Positions 1-10,596 of a stretch of 62,934 nt of DNA are shown here, piece by piece (within the stretch, counting starts at the first letter, position 1; each line of letters opens with the position of its first letter). Source of the stretch: Planctomycetaceae bacterium (GTDB lineage Bacteria; Planctomycetota; Planctomycetia; Planctomycetales; Planctomycetaceae); NCBI GenBank assembly GCA_021732995.1, contig JAKFWA010000049.1:37497-100430 (forward strand), read 5' to 3'. The notes under the pieces are model-generated. The model saw only the letters and a program-made list of their open reading frames with translations, searched no databases and was not told the DNA's origin. Both the position numbers and the translations under genes were made by a program.

Positions 1-1227
1 CGTGGCCGCGTCTGGATGCGACGGCGGCGCACTTATGGCGCTCGATACGGGCTTGGCATGTCGCATCTGCGAGTCGTTCAGTTGCAACGGGGCCGTTCGC
101 GAAGCTGGCCTGCCGAATGATTCATTCTCTGGCAACTTGATGAAACCGCCCGAGCCGTCATCCGGCATGTCAAGCGTCGCGATTTGCTCGCTCTCCGTGT
201 CGTCCAACTCCAAACCTTGCAATGCCACGAGCAGATGACGCATGGACGGAAAGCGATCATCTTTCGACTTCGCCATCATCCGGTGCAGGATCTCCTCAAG
301 TTCCGAGGGGGCCTGCGGCAGGACACTGCGAACGCTGGGAATCTGCTGTTCACGGTGAGCCAGCAGACGCCGCATGATCGTGTCTTCGCGGTAGGGTGGA
401 TTGCCGCTTAACAGGAACCACAGCGTGCAACCCAGCGAATAAATATCCGCGCGATGATCCGCCGACTTCGCATCCAGCGCCTGTTCGGGAGCCATGTAGT
501 CGATGGTGCCCATCACGCTGCCGGTGTTGGTCAGGTCGGCATGTGCACCACCCGCCAGCGAATCTCCGGGCGCAGGTCGCATGCGTGCCAGGCCCATATC
601 GAGAATTCGCACAACGCCCTGCTTATCGAGCAGCAGGTTCCCCGGCTTGATGTCGCGGTGCACGATGCCTTGATCATGCGCAAACGCCAGCCCTTCGGCG
701 GCCTGCGAGATGATGTTGACCGCCTGTGAAATCGTCACCGGACCATTGGCTTTGACGAAGTGCGACAGGTCCTGTCCATCCACATACTGCATGACGAGGT
801 AGCAACTGCCGTCAGTGTGCTCACCGGCATCATACGCCGTCACAATGTTCTGATGGTTGAGCTGAGCGGCCGCTTCGACCTCACGCTCGAAGCGTCGTTT
901 CGCATCGTCCGCCGCAGTCAGTTCTTTCAACAGGAACTTGATCGCGACGTCGCGTTTCATGCGTCGATGTCGAGCTTTGAGCACGTACCCCATGCCGCCG
1001 CGACCAAGGGAACTCTGGACAATGTAATCCCCGATGATCAGCGGGATGCGTTCGTCATTAGCGATCACTTGAGCTTGAAACTCAGTCAGCAGATTCCGAC
1101 TGATAAGTTCCTTCGCGGCTGCCTGCGCCGTTGGCAGACCCAGCAATGCATCCATGAGTTCTGGAGGTTGCGACGCGAGTAATCCTGACTCTCTCAGTCG
1201 CGTCACAAAATCACGGGTACTGATCAC
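1..1227 (-). CDS. Ser/Thr protein kinase, second tandem copy (3' part beyond left edge)
   Basis: The minus strand reads open from a GTG near 1227 (or 1239) to the window edge, about 410 codons. It encodes a Hanks-type kinase domain with a glycine loop (GRGGMG), VAIK lysine, HRDIKPGN catalytic loop, DMG in place of DFG, and MAPEQ. Every stretch I compared is identical to the first part of the kinase gene at 1353-6635, offset by 5408 bases, and the plus-strand reading frames in both copies translate identically. GGAG six bases before the GTG at 1227 favours that start. The transmembrane and sensor domains, if present, lie outside the window, so it is unknown whether this is a full paralogue or a truncated copy. 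It sits 125 bases downstream of the first kinase, in the same direction. It could also be an assembly artefact. Confidence 0.85.
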   Translation of the reverse strand, partial: MISTRDFVTRLRESGLLASQPPELMDALLGLPTAQAAAKELISRNLLTEFQAQVIANDERIPLIIGDYIVQSSLGRGGMGYVLKARHRRMKRDVAIKFLLKELTAADDAKRRFEREVEAAAQLNHQNIVTAYDAGEHTDGSCYLVMQYVDGQDLSHFVKANGPVTISQAVNIISQAAEGLAFAHDQGIVHRDIKPGNLLLDKQGVVRILDMGLARMRPAPGDSLAGGAHADLTNTGSVMGTIDYMAPEQALDAKSADHRADIYSLGCTLWFLLSGNPPYREDTIMRRLLAHREQQIPSVRSVLPQAPSELEEILHRMMAKSKDDRFPSMRHLLVALQGLELDDTESEQIATLDMPDDGSGGFIKLPENESFGRPASRTAPLQLNDSQMRHAKPVSSAISAPPSHPDAAT

Positions 1228-1273
1228 CTTGGGCTCCACCTGCCGGTAAGTCGATTAAGCGGGAGAAAGACTA
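1..1273. repeat. Long direct repeat, left copy (partner 5409-6681)
   Basis: Bases 1-1273 match 5409-6681 at a constant offset of 5408, with no difference in the stretches I compared. The match covers the kinase coding start and 34-46 bases upstream of it. Beyond 1273 a diverged match of about 29 bases continues (roughly 23 of 29 identical, ending in AACTGAAGAGGCT in both copies), after which the sequences are unrelated. The left end is beyond the window. Confidence 0.95.
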
Positions 1274-1352
1274 TGCGACGGAGGCCCGCAACTGAAGAGG
1301 CTGATCGCGAGGAGCGAACTCGTTGTGTCTACCAGCGCTGGGAATCATGACC

Positions 1353-4300
1353 TCAATAGATCGGACGAACTCGGGCGTTTCGAAACTCCACGCGGTTCGG
1401 GTAGAGCTGCAAGCCGATACGGCCTGATGGACGCAGGTCGGAGAGAGTGTGATCGAGCACAGCGACATCATTGATGCTCAGCCGCAACTGCTGACCTTTC
1501 AGGTGGACTCGAACGCGATGCCATTGGTCAGCGGGAACCTTGGGAGTTGGGTTAGGTGCCACCACTCCGAACACACTGCCGCTCCGACGGTTGGCTGGCA
1601 CCGAGGCGAACATGGGGTGCTCATCGTCGAGTAGTTGGATCTCTCGAAACTGACTGCCATCGACACCCCCTTCAGGCCACGCACGTAAGAAGATGCCGCT
1701 GTTGCTCCCGGGGCTGAGCTTGTATTCCAGTTCCAACTCGAAATCGCCGAACTGGCGTTCGGACATCAGCCAGCCGCTGCCTGCATTCGTTGAGGTTCTT
1801 CCGACTAACGCGTTCTGCTCAATGGACCAGCCTTTGGCGCCCATCACTTCCCAACCAGCAAGGTCCTTACCGTTGAAGAGTTCTGACCATGCCGTTTCCG
1901 AGGATTGAACGGGTTCGAAGGTCAGTCGATGAATGGTGAAATCGCCTTGCGCTCCCAAGAAGAATCGCGGCGGACCTTTGTCATCCCACTTCACATTCAG
2001 CGAGAGTTTTTCGTGCGAGCCTACCCAATTGATGAGTTGCTTGCCGTCGCGTTCGACTCGAATGCCGGTCTTACGAACTTGGACGAGCACATCCGCAGCC
2101 ACGTCTGGTTTCAGTGGCTCATTGGGTACTGCAGTGCCGTTATCAAGCGGGCCTTTGCCATCGATCTGTTCCAATCCCCACAAGCCTCCACGTGACTTGA
2201 AACCATCCATGACCAAACCGACGCGTCGTCCTCCGGTGACCATGACGAGCATCAATGCATTGTCTCGTGGTGACGCTCGCTGAACTTTCATGCGGATGTC
2301 GTATTCGTTCGGTGCGTTCTCAATCGGCAAATACAGGCGACGATCTCCTTCGCCCGGACCGGCGATCGTCTGCAAAGTGCCATTCGACATCTTCCACGAA
2401 CTGCCGATCCCATCCCGGGCGGTGTCAATCTTCTGAAGCAGATCGGTACCTGTCCTGTCAGGGGCTTGGTACTCGACCTTTTGAATCAAGACTCCCTTGA
2501 GCGCCACCAGCGCGAAGTTCCCCTCGGTCAGCGAAGCCTCCTTCACGGTCGCAACCACCGAACCGTTGAGCGTTGCCGTGAGCGTGTCACCGACAATGCG
2601 AAATTCGAGCGTCCGCTGCGCGTCTCTCGGAATGCTCGCAGGGATCGGCTCCTTGACAAGAACCTTGGGCATGCCGGCTCGAATCATGGTGATGCTGATC
2701 TGTGTGCCGTGGTCTTCGGCCACGTACAGGTCGCGCTTGCCGTTGGTTGTGCGGTCGCAGGCGTTGATCTGAACTCCTTTTGAGTCGCGCCGCAGATACG
2801 TCAGCCGCACGGCTCCGTCGCGCGTCTTGCCGCGGATCACCTCTTGACCGCTGATGGTGTTGACGGTGGTGATGGCCTCCCCTTCTTGCTGCCAGCCTTG
2901 TCGGCCATCGAAGTGGGATAAGAATTTCCCCTGTTTCAATTTCGGTCCCAGCCAATCGGTCCACTGCGAAGTGGCTCCGCCGGCGCCCACGTCACTGTTG
3001 AGCTTCCCCGCGCCGCTGACTTCGCGAACCGTGACCGTGTGGAACAGGGCACCGCGATCGTTGGCGGCGAGGCCCAAGTGGAGCGTGTCGCGCAGGGCGT
3101 TGCGAGGAAGGACGTCAAGGCGTTGGAAGTCGCCGCTCCACTCGACGAGCAGTTCGTCGTCCAGGAACGCGCGGAGCTTCCCTTTGCGGACCTCCACGCG
3201 CGAGCGATAACGTTTGCCAGGCTCCAGCAGGTTGGGACGCATGATGCTGGCGTCCTTGCGATTGACCAGATTCATTCCGTCGAGCGTTTCGAACCCGGCT
3301 TTGACACCGTCCTTCAGAGCAAAGTTGAGCACCCAGGCGAAGGAGCGAGACTGAGCGGACAGGAGTTGCTCGACGGTCCCGTTGCCATTCCCCCCAGTGA
3401 ACTCGATCTCAAAGTCGTATTCTTCGGGCGGTTGATACGGCCACTGAAGCCGCGGCACGTTGCTGGTACTTCCGGCCTGCTTCACTTTGAGGCTATTGGT
3501 CTCGAGTGTCCATTCCCCTGCGAGAGCATCCCGCTTCACATCGACGAGCGCGAGCAAATCGACCAAGCGGCCGGGTGCGGCAGTCGGCACGCTGGCAGAA
3601 CTTGCGGCACCGTCCCATTCGATCGAGCAGTTGGGCAGAGCCTGTTGCAACTTGGCGATGCCGGCGGCCGTGACCTTCGTTCCCTGGAGTTGCAGAATTC
3701 TGAGATTGCGCAACTCGCCGAGTGGTGCCAGAGCCGTATCGTCCAGCAAGGGGTTATTCATCAGGTTGAGCGTTCCGGCTTGCGGCATCGACTTGGCGAG
3801 GATGGCACATTGCTCGGGCCTCAATTGCGCCCCGGCCAGGTACAGCTTCGTCGTGTTGTTCAGCCGAGCCAATGCGGTCACTTGTTCGTCGCTGAGTGGT
3901 TGGCCGCCGCAACTGACCCGTTCCAACTTTGGCAGCCGTGCCAGCATGGCAATGCCGGCCGGCGTCGGGTAGGCGTTGTCGATTCCCAAGAATTCCAAAT
4001 GCTTCAACTCGCGCAACGGAACGAGATCGGCATTCTCGCCAGGCAGCGGCCTCTTGAATTTGATGAGCCGCACTTCGAGGTCGCCTTCTGGCAGATCATT
4101 CACGTTGGCAATCCAGGGCTGTCTGCCGCTCAGAGTCACTTCTCCTCCCTGAGTGATGACCCATTCTGCGGCGCGACGATCGGGGCTGATCTTCTTTGCC
4201 GCCGGCGTCGCTTGGGCGCCAAGTTCACGCACGACTCGGAAGCCGATCGTGTAATGAAAGATGTTCTCAGTCCTGCCTGAGCGATACGCACTTCTCAAGA

Positions 4301-6635
4301 AAGAGTTGTAGTCCCAGTTGCCGCCCCGCAGGACGTAGTCGGTCCCCGTCTCCGGCCCGACGGGATCGGACTGCGGACTCAGCGCGTACCACTTTTCGTC
4401 GAAGCGATCCTGACACCACTCCGACAGATTGCCGTGCATATCGAACAGGCCGAACGGATTCGGCCGCTTGAGCGCCACCGGATGCGCTTTGACGTCCGAG
4501 TTGCGGATCGACCACTCGTGCGAATCGAGCAACTGATCGCCGCTGTAATAGGCGGTCGTGGTGCCGGCCCGGCAGGCGTATTCCCATTCGGCGTCGGTGG
4601 GCAGGCGATAGGTCGCTTGCTCCTGCTCGGAGAGCCAGCGGCAGTACGCGCCCGCATCAGCCCAAGTGACGGCTGCGGCGGGCGACTCATCGGTGACTGC
4701 ATACCCCGGTTTCAGATATGTCCATGACTTTGCATCCGTCGCGAGTTGTTTTTCGGCAACGGTCTGATACTGGGTTGCTTTCGCGAACTTCCGAAACTGA
4801 CCGATGGTGACTTCCGTCGCACCTATCCAAAACGGCTTCGAGAGTACCACACGATGCTGCGGCTGCTCAGCCTTCTTCATGCGATCGGCGAACTCTTGTC
4901 CGTGAGCCGCCGCGACTTCTTTCACCGCTCCCGCGATCTGCTCATCGCTGCTGCCCATTAGGAACTCGCCGGGCGGGATGAGGATCATCTTCGCGCCGAC
5001 ACTGTTGACTGTCTCGACCTGCACGCCGAGATGCCTGGCCCACGCTTCTTGATGCGCTTGTGCGTGTGCCGCATCGAAGGGAGCCACCGGCGTGGGGATT
5101 GGAACGTTCGGCTCTGTTGCCGGAATAGGCTCTGTTGCCGGAATATCCGGCGCGGGCTTCACTGCGGCGACTTTTGCGGGATCAGATTCCGGATCCGTCG
5201 GCTTGCCACCGCGAAACGCGAAGGCCGCGATGACGGCCAGCAGCAGACTGCCAATTGCCAGCATGGCCAGCTTGTGGCGTGAGGCTGGTGCCGAGCTGGT
5301 GGTGGAGCCATGTTCCACAGACTTGATCGGAGCGGACGTGATCTGACTCTGGTCCGCTTGAAACGTCACTGTGGCGTCAGATGCTGCGGATGGCTCAGAC
5401 GCAACGAACGTGGCCGCGTCTGGATGCGACGGCGGCGCACTTATGGCGCTCGATACGGGCTTGGCATGTCGCATCTGCGAGTCGTTCAGTTGCAACGGGG
5501 CCGTTCGCGAAGCTGGCCTGCCGAATGATTCATTCTCTGGCAACTTGATGAAACCGCCCGAGCCGTCATCCGGCATGTCAAGCGTCGCGATTTGCTCGCT
5601 CTCCGTGTCGTCCAACTCCAAACCTTGCAATGCCACGAGCAGATGACGCATGGACGGAAAGCGATCATCTTTCGACTTCGCCATCATCCGGTGCAGGATC
5701 TCCTCAAGTTCCGAGGGGGCCTGCGGCAGGACACTGCGAACGCTGGGAATCTGCTGTTCACGGTGAGCCAGCAGACGCCGCATGATCGTGTCTTCGCGGT
5801 AGGGTGGATTGCCGCTTAACAGGAACCACAGCGTGCAACCCAGCGAATAAATATCCGCGCGATGATCCGCCGACTTCGCATCCAGCGCCTGTTCGGGAGC
5901 CATGTAGTCGATGGTGCCCATCACGCTGCCGGTGTTGGTCAGGTCGGCATGTGCACCACCCGCCAGCGAATCTCCGGGCGCAGGTCGCATGCGTGCCAGG
6001 CCCATATCGAGAATTCGCACAACGCCCTGCTTATCGAGCAGCAGGTTCCCCGGCTTGATGTCGCGGTGCACGATGCCTTGATCATGCGCAAACGCCAGCC
6101 CTTCGGCGGCCTGCGAGATGATGTTGACCGCCTGTGAAATCGTCACCGGACCATTGGCTTTGACGAAGTGCGACAGGTCCTGTCCATCCACATACTGCAT
6201 GACGAGGTAGCAACTGCCGTCAGTGTGCTCACCGGCATCATACGCCGTCACAATGTTCTGATGGTTGAGCTGAGCGGCCGCTTCGACCTCACGCTCGAAG
6301 CGTCGTTTCGCATCGTCCGCCGCAGTCAGTTCTTTCAACAGGAACTTGATCGCGACGTCGCGTTTCATGCGTCGATGTCGAGCTTTGAGCACGTACCCCA
6401 TGCCGCCGCGACCAAGGGAACTCTGGACAATGTAATCCCCGATGATCAGCGGGATGCGTTCGTCATTAGCGATCACTTGAGCTTGAAACTCAGTCAGCAG
6501 ATTCCGACTGATAAGTTCCTTCGCGGCTGCCTGCGCCGTTGGCAGACCCAGCAATGCATCCATGAGTTCTGGAGGTTGCGACGCGAGTAATCCTGACTCT
6601 CTCAGTCGCGTCACAAAATCACGGGTACTGATCAC
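1353..6635 (-). CDS. Multidomain Ser/Thr kinase with FGE-sulfatase, LRR and DUF1080 domains
   Basis: A giant membrane kinase of about 1760 residues. From the N-terminus: a short helical region; a Hanks kinase domain (about 65-340) with GRGGMG, VAIK, HRDIKPGN, DMG and MAPEQ; a low-complexity linker; one transmembrane helix (about 455-475); a formylglycine-generating-enzyme/SUMF1-like domain (about 545-805, MILIPPGEFLMG to GFRVVREL); a few leucine-rich repeats (about 850-990); jelly-roll-like segments; and a C-terminal DUF1080/3-keto-disaccharide-hydrolase-like domain (from ELFNGKDLAGW). The kinase should be cytoplasmic and the remainder outside the membrane. The architecture is familiar in planctomycetes. 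The frame is also open from GTG 6647, but GGAG lies six bases before GTG 6635, so I prefer 6635. The ligand and substrate cannot be read from sequence. Confidence 0.9.
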   Translation of the reverse strand: MISTRDFVTRLRESGLLASQPPELMDALLGLPTAQAAAKELISRNLLTEFQAQVIANDERIPLIIGDYIVQSSLGRGGMGYVLKARHRRMKRDVAIKFLLKELTAADDAKRRFEREVEAAAQLNHQNIVTAYDAGEHTDGSCYLVMQYVDGQDLSHFVKANGPVTISQAVNIISQAAEGLAFAHDQGIVHRDIKPGNLLLDKQGVVRILDMGLARMRPAPGDSLAGGAHADLTNTGSVMGTIDYMAPEQALDAKSADHRADIYSLGCTLWFLLSGNPPYREDTIMRRLLAHREQQIPSVRSVLPQAPSELEEILHRMMAKSKDDRFPSMRHLLVALQGLELDDTESEQIATLDMPDDGSGGFIKLPENESFGRPASRTAPLQLNDSQMRHAKPVSSAISAPPSHPDAATFVASEPSAASDATVTFQADQSQITSAPIKSVEHGSTTSSAPASRHKLAMLAIGSLLLAVIAAFAFRGGKPTDPESDPAKVAAVKPAPDIPATEPIPATEPNVPIPTPVAPFDAAHAQAHQEAWARHLGVQVETVNSVGAKMILIPPGEFLMGSSDEQIAGAVKEVAAAHGQEFADRMKKAEQPQHRVVLSKPFWIGATEVTIGQFRKFAKATQYQTVAEKQLATDAKSWTYLKPGYAVTDESPAAAVTWADAGAYCRWLSEQEQATYRLPTDAEWEYACRAGTTTAYYSGDQLLDSHEWSIRNSDVKAHPVALKRPNPFGLFDMHGNLSEWCQDRFDEKWYALSPQSDPVGPETGTDYVLRGGNWDYNSFLRSAYRSGRTENIFHYTIGFRVVRELGAQATPAAKKISPDRRAAEWVITQGGEVTLSGRQPWIANVNDLPEGDLEVRLIKFKRPLPGENADLVPLRELKHLEFLGIDNAYPTPAGIAMLARLPKLERVSCGGQPLSDEQVTALARLNNTTKLYLAGAQLRPEQCAILAKSMPQAGTLNLMNNPLLDDTALAPLGELRNLRILQLQGTKVTAAGIAKLQQALPNCSIEWDGAASSASVPTAAPGRLVDLLALVDVKRDALAGEWTLETNSLKVKQAGSTSNVPRLQWPYQPPEEYDFEIEFTGGNGNGTVEQLLSAQSRSFAWVLNFALKDGVKAGFETLDGMNLVNRKDASIMRPNLLEPGKRYRSRVEVRKGKLRAFLDDELLVEWSGDFQRLDVLPRNALRDTLHLGLAANDRGALFHTVTVREVSGAGKLNSDVGAGGATSQWTDWLGPKLKQGKFLSHFDGRQGWQQEGEAITTVNTISGQEVIRGKTRDGAVRLTYLRRDSKGVQINACDRTTNGKRDLYVAEDHGTQISITMIRAGMPKVLVKEPIPASIPRDAQRTLEFRIVGDTLTATLNGSVVATVKEASLTEGNFALVALKGVLIQKVEYQAPDRTGTDLLQKIDTARDGIGSSWKMSNGTLQTIAGPGEGDRRLYLPIENAPNEYDIRMKVQRASPRDNALMLVMVTGGRRVGLVMDGFKSRGGLWGLEQIDGKGPLDNGTAVPNEPLKPDVAADVLVQVRKTGIRVERDGKQLINWVGSHEKLSLNVKWDDKGPPRFFLGAQGDFTIHRLTFEPVQSSETAWSELFNGKDLAGWEVMGAKGWSIEQNALVGRTSTNAGSGWLMSERQFGDFELELEYKLSPGSNSGIFLRAWPEGGVDGSQFREIQLLDDEHPMFASVPANRRSGSVFGVVAPNPTPKVPADQWHRVRVHLKGQQLRLSINDVAVLDHTLSDLRPSGRIGLQLYPNRVEFRNARVRPIY

Positions 6636-6681
6636 CTTGGGCTCCACCTGCCGGTAAGTCGATTAAGCGGGAGAAAGACTA
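5409..6681. repeat. Long direct repeat, right copy (partner 1-1273)
   Basis: This is the right-hand copy of the long direct repeat. It holds the 5' end of the complete multidomain kinase gene, through the kinase domain and into the linker before the transmembrane helix. Its left boundary is not defined, because the partner is cut by the window edge. Confidence 0.95.
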
Positions 6682-6766
6682 CGCTACGGTGACCAGCAAC
6701 TGAAGAGGCTAGCTATCGATTTGCCGAGTTCCAGCCGGTGGCGCAGGGTGGAATGCGTCTGGTTCC

Positions 6767-9466
6767 TCAGGAGACGAATTCGAGGTGCTTCTCGTTCTCG
6801 AACTCGGCGAGTTCTTCGCCCAGTCTGGCCTGAATGGTCGCTTGAGCGGACTCGGAGTTGATCTTTCGACCGGCGTTGTCAGTGACGTAGAAGACGTCGA
6901 CCACTTGATCGAAGTGGGTGGCGATTTTGGCGAGGTCAACCGACAGCCCGAGTTGGAACAGTGTCCGGGCGATGGTGTAGAGCAGGCCAGGGCGGTCGTG
7001 AGCGAATGCAGACACGACCGTGCAACGGTCTGACGTGTCATTGTCGATCAGCACGCGCGTTTCGAGGTGCATGATCGGAGCCTTCGCTCCCGGCATGACA
7101 AACCGCTTGTGACGTCGAAACAACTGCTCAACCGTAATCCGCTTTGTCAGCACTTCGCGGATGGCATTGCCGACTTCCTGAATGCGATGCGGCGGAACTT
7201 CATTTGAGTAGTCGTTGTCGATCACATGAAAGACGTCGACGACGATGCCACCGCGTGTGGTGGTGATCTCGGCGCCCAGAATGTTGAGGTGCTTGGCGGT
7301 CAACACGCCCGCAATCATGTGGAAGCAGCCGGCCGAATGCTGGCCATCCAGCATGATGCGGTACTCAACGCTGCGCGAGGTTGGGTCGTAGTGCCCATGC
7401 ACGAGGATTTCACCCGGCTTCAGGTTGCGGATGATGTCGATGTCCGCCGCGATGCGGGCCGGGGGTGTCGTCGTGAGGTAGTAAGACGGGAAGGCATGCA
7501 ATTGCTCATCAACCCACGCCTGCGTGTTGTCTGAGTGGTCGGGCGGTTCGAGCGGTACGATCGATTTGAAGACGTGCTCGCTTACCTGCCGCAACCGTTC
7601 TTCCTCGTGGAACTTTGGATGATGGCCGCTGAGGATGTAGTTCAGGCCTGTGTGGAACTCGCTGAGCAGATCAGATTTCCATTGCGTCCAGACTCCCGGA
7701 CCAACGCCGCTGACATCTGCCGCCGTCAACAGGTACAGCAAGTTGAGTCGCTCGGGAGTGCCCAGCTTGTGGCTGAACGTCACCAGGATACGCGGGTCGG
7801 TGATGTCATGTCGGAAGGCGAGATCGGCCATTTCCAGATGGCGATGAATCAGGAAGCTGACGGTATCCGCCTGAGACTGTGACAGACGCAGCCGTCCGCA
7901 AACGTCGAACGCCAGCCGCCGGCCGACTTCGCAATGGTCTTCCTTGTGTCCCTTGCCGACATCGTGCAGCAGCAGCGTCAGATGGAGCAGGGGCTTGATC
8001 TTGAGCGCCCGATAGACAGCACCCATCGGGGTATCGTCGTTCGCGAAGCTCTCACAAATGGCGAGGCAGCGCAGCGTGTGCTCATCCACCGTGAAGTGGT
8101 GATACTGATTGAACTGCAGCAGGCAGCGGACGCGCTTCCATTCGGGAATGATCAGTTCCAGCACGTTGGTGTCGTGCATGCTGCGGATGATTTCGGCCAT
8201 CTTGCCGCTGGCGCCCAGAATCTCCATGAAGAATCGCGCGGCTTCGGGCGAAGGTCCGGGCCGCAACGTCAACGCTCGTGCCTTGATGGCGTCCAGCAAC
8301 CGCGGTGAAAGGTTCACTCGGTACATCGCGGCCGAATGATAGATGCGTACGATGTCGTCGAGCGTCGCACAAGACCGGGTCAAGTGGCTGGCGCGTACAT
8401 CCAGTTCATCTCCCGACAGCAGGAAGTGATCGTTCACCCGCCGCGTCAATGCCAGTCTCTCCAGCCATTCGCCGAGTGAGCGTCTGCGATTACGTGCCAC
8501 AAAGCGGCTGGAGATTTCCGCGATTGCACTGGAGTGAATAAAGTAGTCTTGCATCAAACATTCAACAGGACGTTGCGCTTCAGTGGCCTCAATGCCCCGC
8601 GCGGTCGCGATGCGCAATTGCTCGTCTTTCGACAGCAGGTCATTCGCCTTGTTGGCATGAAAGTGCATGTCGATGCGGATTCTGGTCAGGAACTCGATCG
8701 CGGCTTTCAGCCGTTGCGCATCATCGGGCGTCAGTGCTTCCTGGTCGCGCAGATCGCTGATGGAGGTGGATTCGTAGAAGGCGTAACCCAGCCACGTGAT
8801 GAGATGTACGTCACGCAGGCCGCCTAGTGATTTCTTGACGTCTGGTTCCAACTGCTGGCCGGATGCCCCGTTCTCGTGACGTTCTTCAGCACGTCCTTCG
8901 ACGCAGTCCTTCGTGAACTGCCGCAGTCTCCGGCGAACGACGCGCTGTTTGAAACGTGATGTCAATTGTCTGGTGAGAGCTTCATCACCCCACAGCCAGC
9001 GACAAGTGACGAGCGCGGAGGCGAGGTGCGGATCGCCGATGGCCTGAGTCAGCGTTTCTTGCACTGTGTGCACGCGCTGACCCAGCTTGATCCCCGCGTC
9101 CCACAAGTCCGGGACGATGCGCCGCGAGAAGCGGTTCATCAGGTCACTGATCTGAGGACGATACACAAACAATAGATCGAGGTCCGAATACGGAGCCACC
9201 TCGCCGCGACCAGAGCCGCCGACAGCGATCATGGCCGAGTGCTGCTCAATCGATTGCCGCTCAGCCGGAGGAAGTTCGCTCAGAATCTCCTTAATGATGC
9301 CGACAACGAACTCGTCCATCTCCTCGGAGAGTTTGGACGCGACCTGGGTTCCGAGCACTCCCGGTTGCGTGAACAGTCTGCGAGCCTGTTCGCGGATGTC
9401 GTGCAGCATGCCGCGCCGCCGCTGGATCCGTTCGGCTGGAGTTTCGGAGTCAGATGGTTCTGGCAT
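6767..9466 (-). CDS. glnD: [Protein-PII] uridylyltransferase/uridylyl-removing enzyme
   Basis: GlnD uridylylates PII when glutamine is low and deuridylylates it when glutamine is high. Visible parts of the roughly 899-residue protein are: a nucleotidyltransferase motif GGSGRGE followed by YSDLDLL (about 83-99); the central GlnD signature KKSLGGLRDVH; an HD hydrolase domain with LLHDVGKGHKEDH; and two C-terminal ACT domains (one near HSAGCFHMIAGVL, one near AHDRPGLLYTIARTL). Length and order match the family. The frame continues upstream to 9529, but that would place the start inside the T-tract of an intrinsic terminator. I therefore use ATG 9466 (MPEPSDSETP), although its ribosome site is weak. 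It is the last gene of the nitrogen block, next to its likely substrates. Confidence 0.95.
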   Translation of the reverse strand: MPEPSDSETPAERIQRRRGMLHDIREQARRLFTQPGVLGTQVASKLSEEMDEFVVGIIKEILSELPPAERQSIEQHSAMIAVGGSGRGEVAPYSDLDLLFVYRPQISDLMNRFSRRIVPDLWDAGIKLGQRVHTVQETLTQAIGDPHLASALVTCRWLWGDEALTRQLTSRFKQRVVRRRLRQFTKDCVEGRAEERHENGASGQQLEPDVKKSLGGLRDVHLITWLGYAFYESTSISDLRDQEALTPDDAQRLKAAIEFLTRIRIDMHFHANKANDLLSKDEQLRIATARGIEATEAQRPVECLMQDYFIHSSAIAEISSRFVARNRRRSLGEWLERLALTRRVNDHFLLSGDELDVRASHLTRSCATLDDIVRIYHSAAMYRVNLSPRLLDAIKARALTLRPGPSPEAARFFMEILGASGKMAEIIRSMHDTNVLELIIPEWKRVRCLLQFNQYHHFTVDEHTLRCLAICESFANDDTPMGAVYRALKIKPLLHLTLLLHDVGKGHKEDHCEVGRRLAFDVCGRLRLSQSQADTVSFLIHRHLEMADLAFRHDITDPRILVTFSHKLGTPERLNLLYLLTAADVSGVGPGVWTQWKSDLLSEFHTGLNYILSGHHPKFHEEERLRQVSEHVFKSIVPLEPPDHSDNTQAWVDEQLHAFPSYYLTTTPPARIAADIDIIRNLKPGEILVHGHYDPTSRSVEYRIMLDGQHSAGCFHMIAGVLTAKHLNILGAEITTTRGGIVVDVFHVIDNDYSNEVPPHRIQEVGNAIREVLTKRITVEQLFRRHKRFVMPGAKAPIMHLETRVLIDNDTSDRCTVVSAFAHDRPGLLYTIARTLFQLGLSVDLAKIATHFDQVVDVFYVTDNAGRKINSESAQATIQARLGEELAEFENEKHLEFVS

Positions 9467-9520
9467 GAAACGCTCTCTGCGAGTCGCGGGCTCCGTTGGC
9501 CGAAATCCGCGTCGACTCTG

Positions 9521-9560
9521 AAAACACAAAAACGCAGGCGAGGTTCAATGCTCGCCTGCG
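9521..9560 (-). terminator. Intrinsic terminator after PII gene
   Basis: A perfect 10-bp stem (CGCAGGCGAG at 9533-9542 with CTCGCCTGCG at 9551-9560, 8-base loop) is followed on the minus strand by TTTTTGTGTTTT. It should end transcription of the PII gene at 9635-9973 before glnD. Confidence 0.85.
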
Positions 9561-9634
9561 AATTGAAGATCCTTCATCGGCTTGAACGCGCTCGCACTAA
9601 AATTCGTGCGACTCGTTCACAGCAGTCCTCGAAA

Positions 9635-9979
<345 letters not shown>

Positions 9980-10041
9980 TCATCCTCGGCATTCTGATCT
10001 GCGGGAGAAAGCAGTCCGATACGTGACTGCCCCTGGACTTA

Positions 10042-10596
<555 letters not shown>

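Noticed and set aside
3039-4280. A 413-codon plus-strand frame inside the kinase gene
   Set aside because: Shadow of the minus-strand multidomain kinase, which has clear domains across this stretch.
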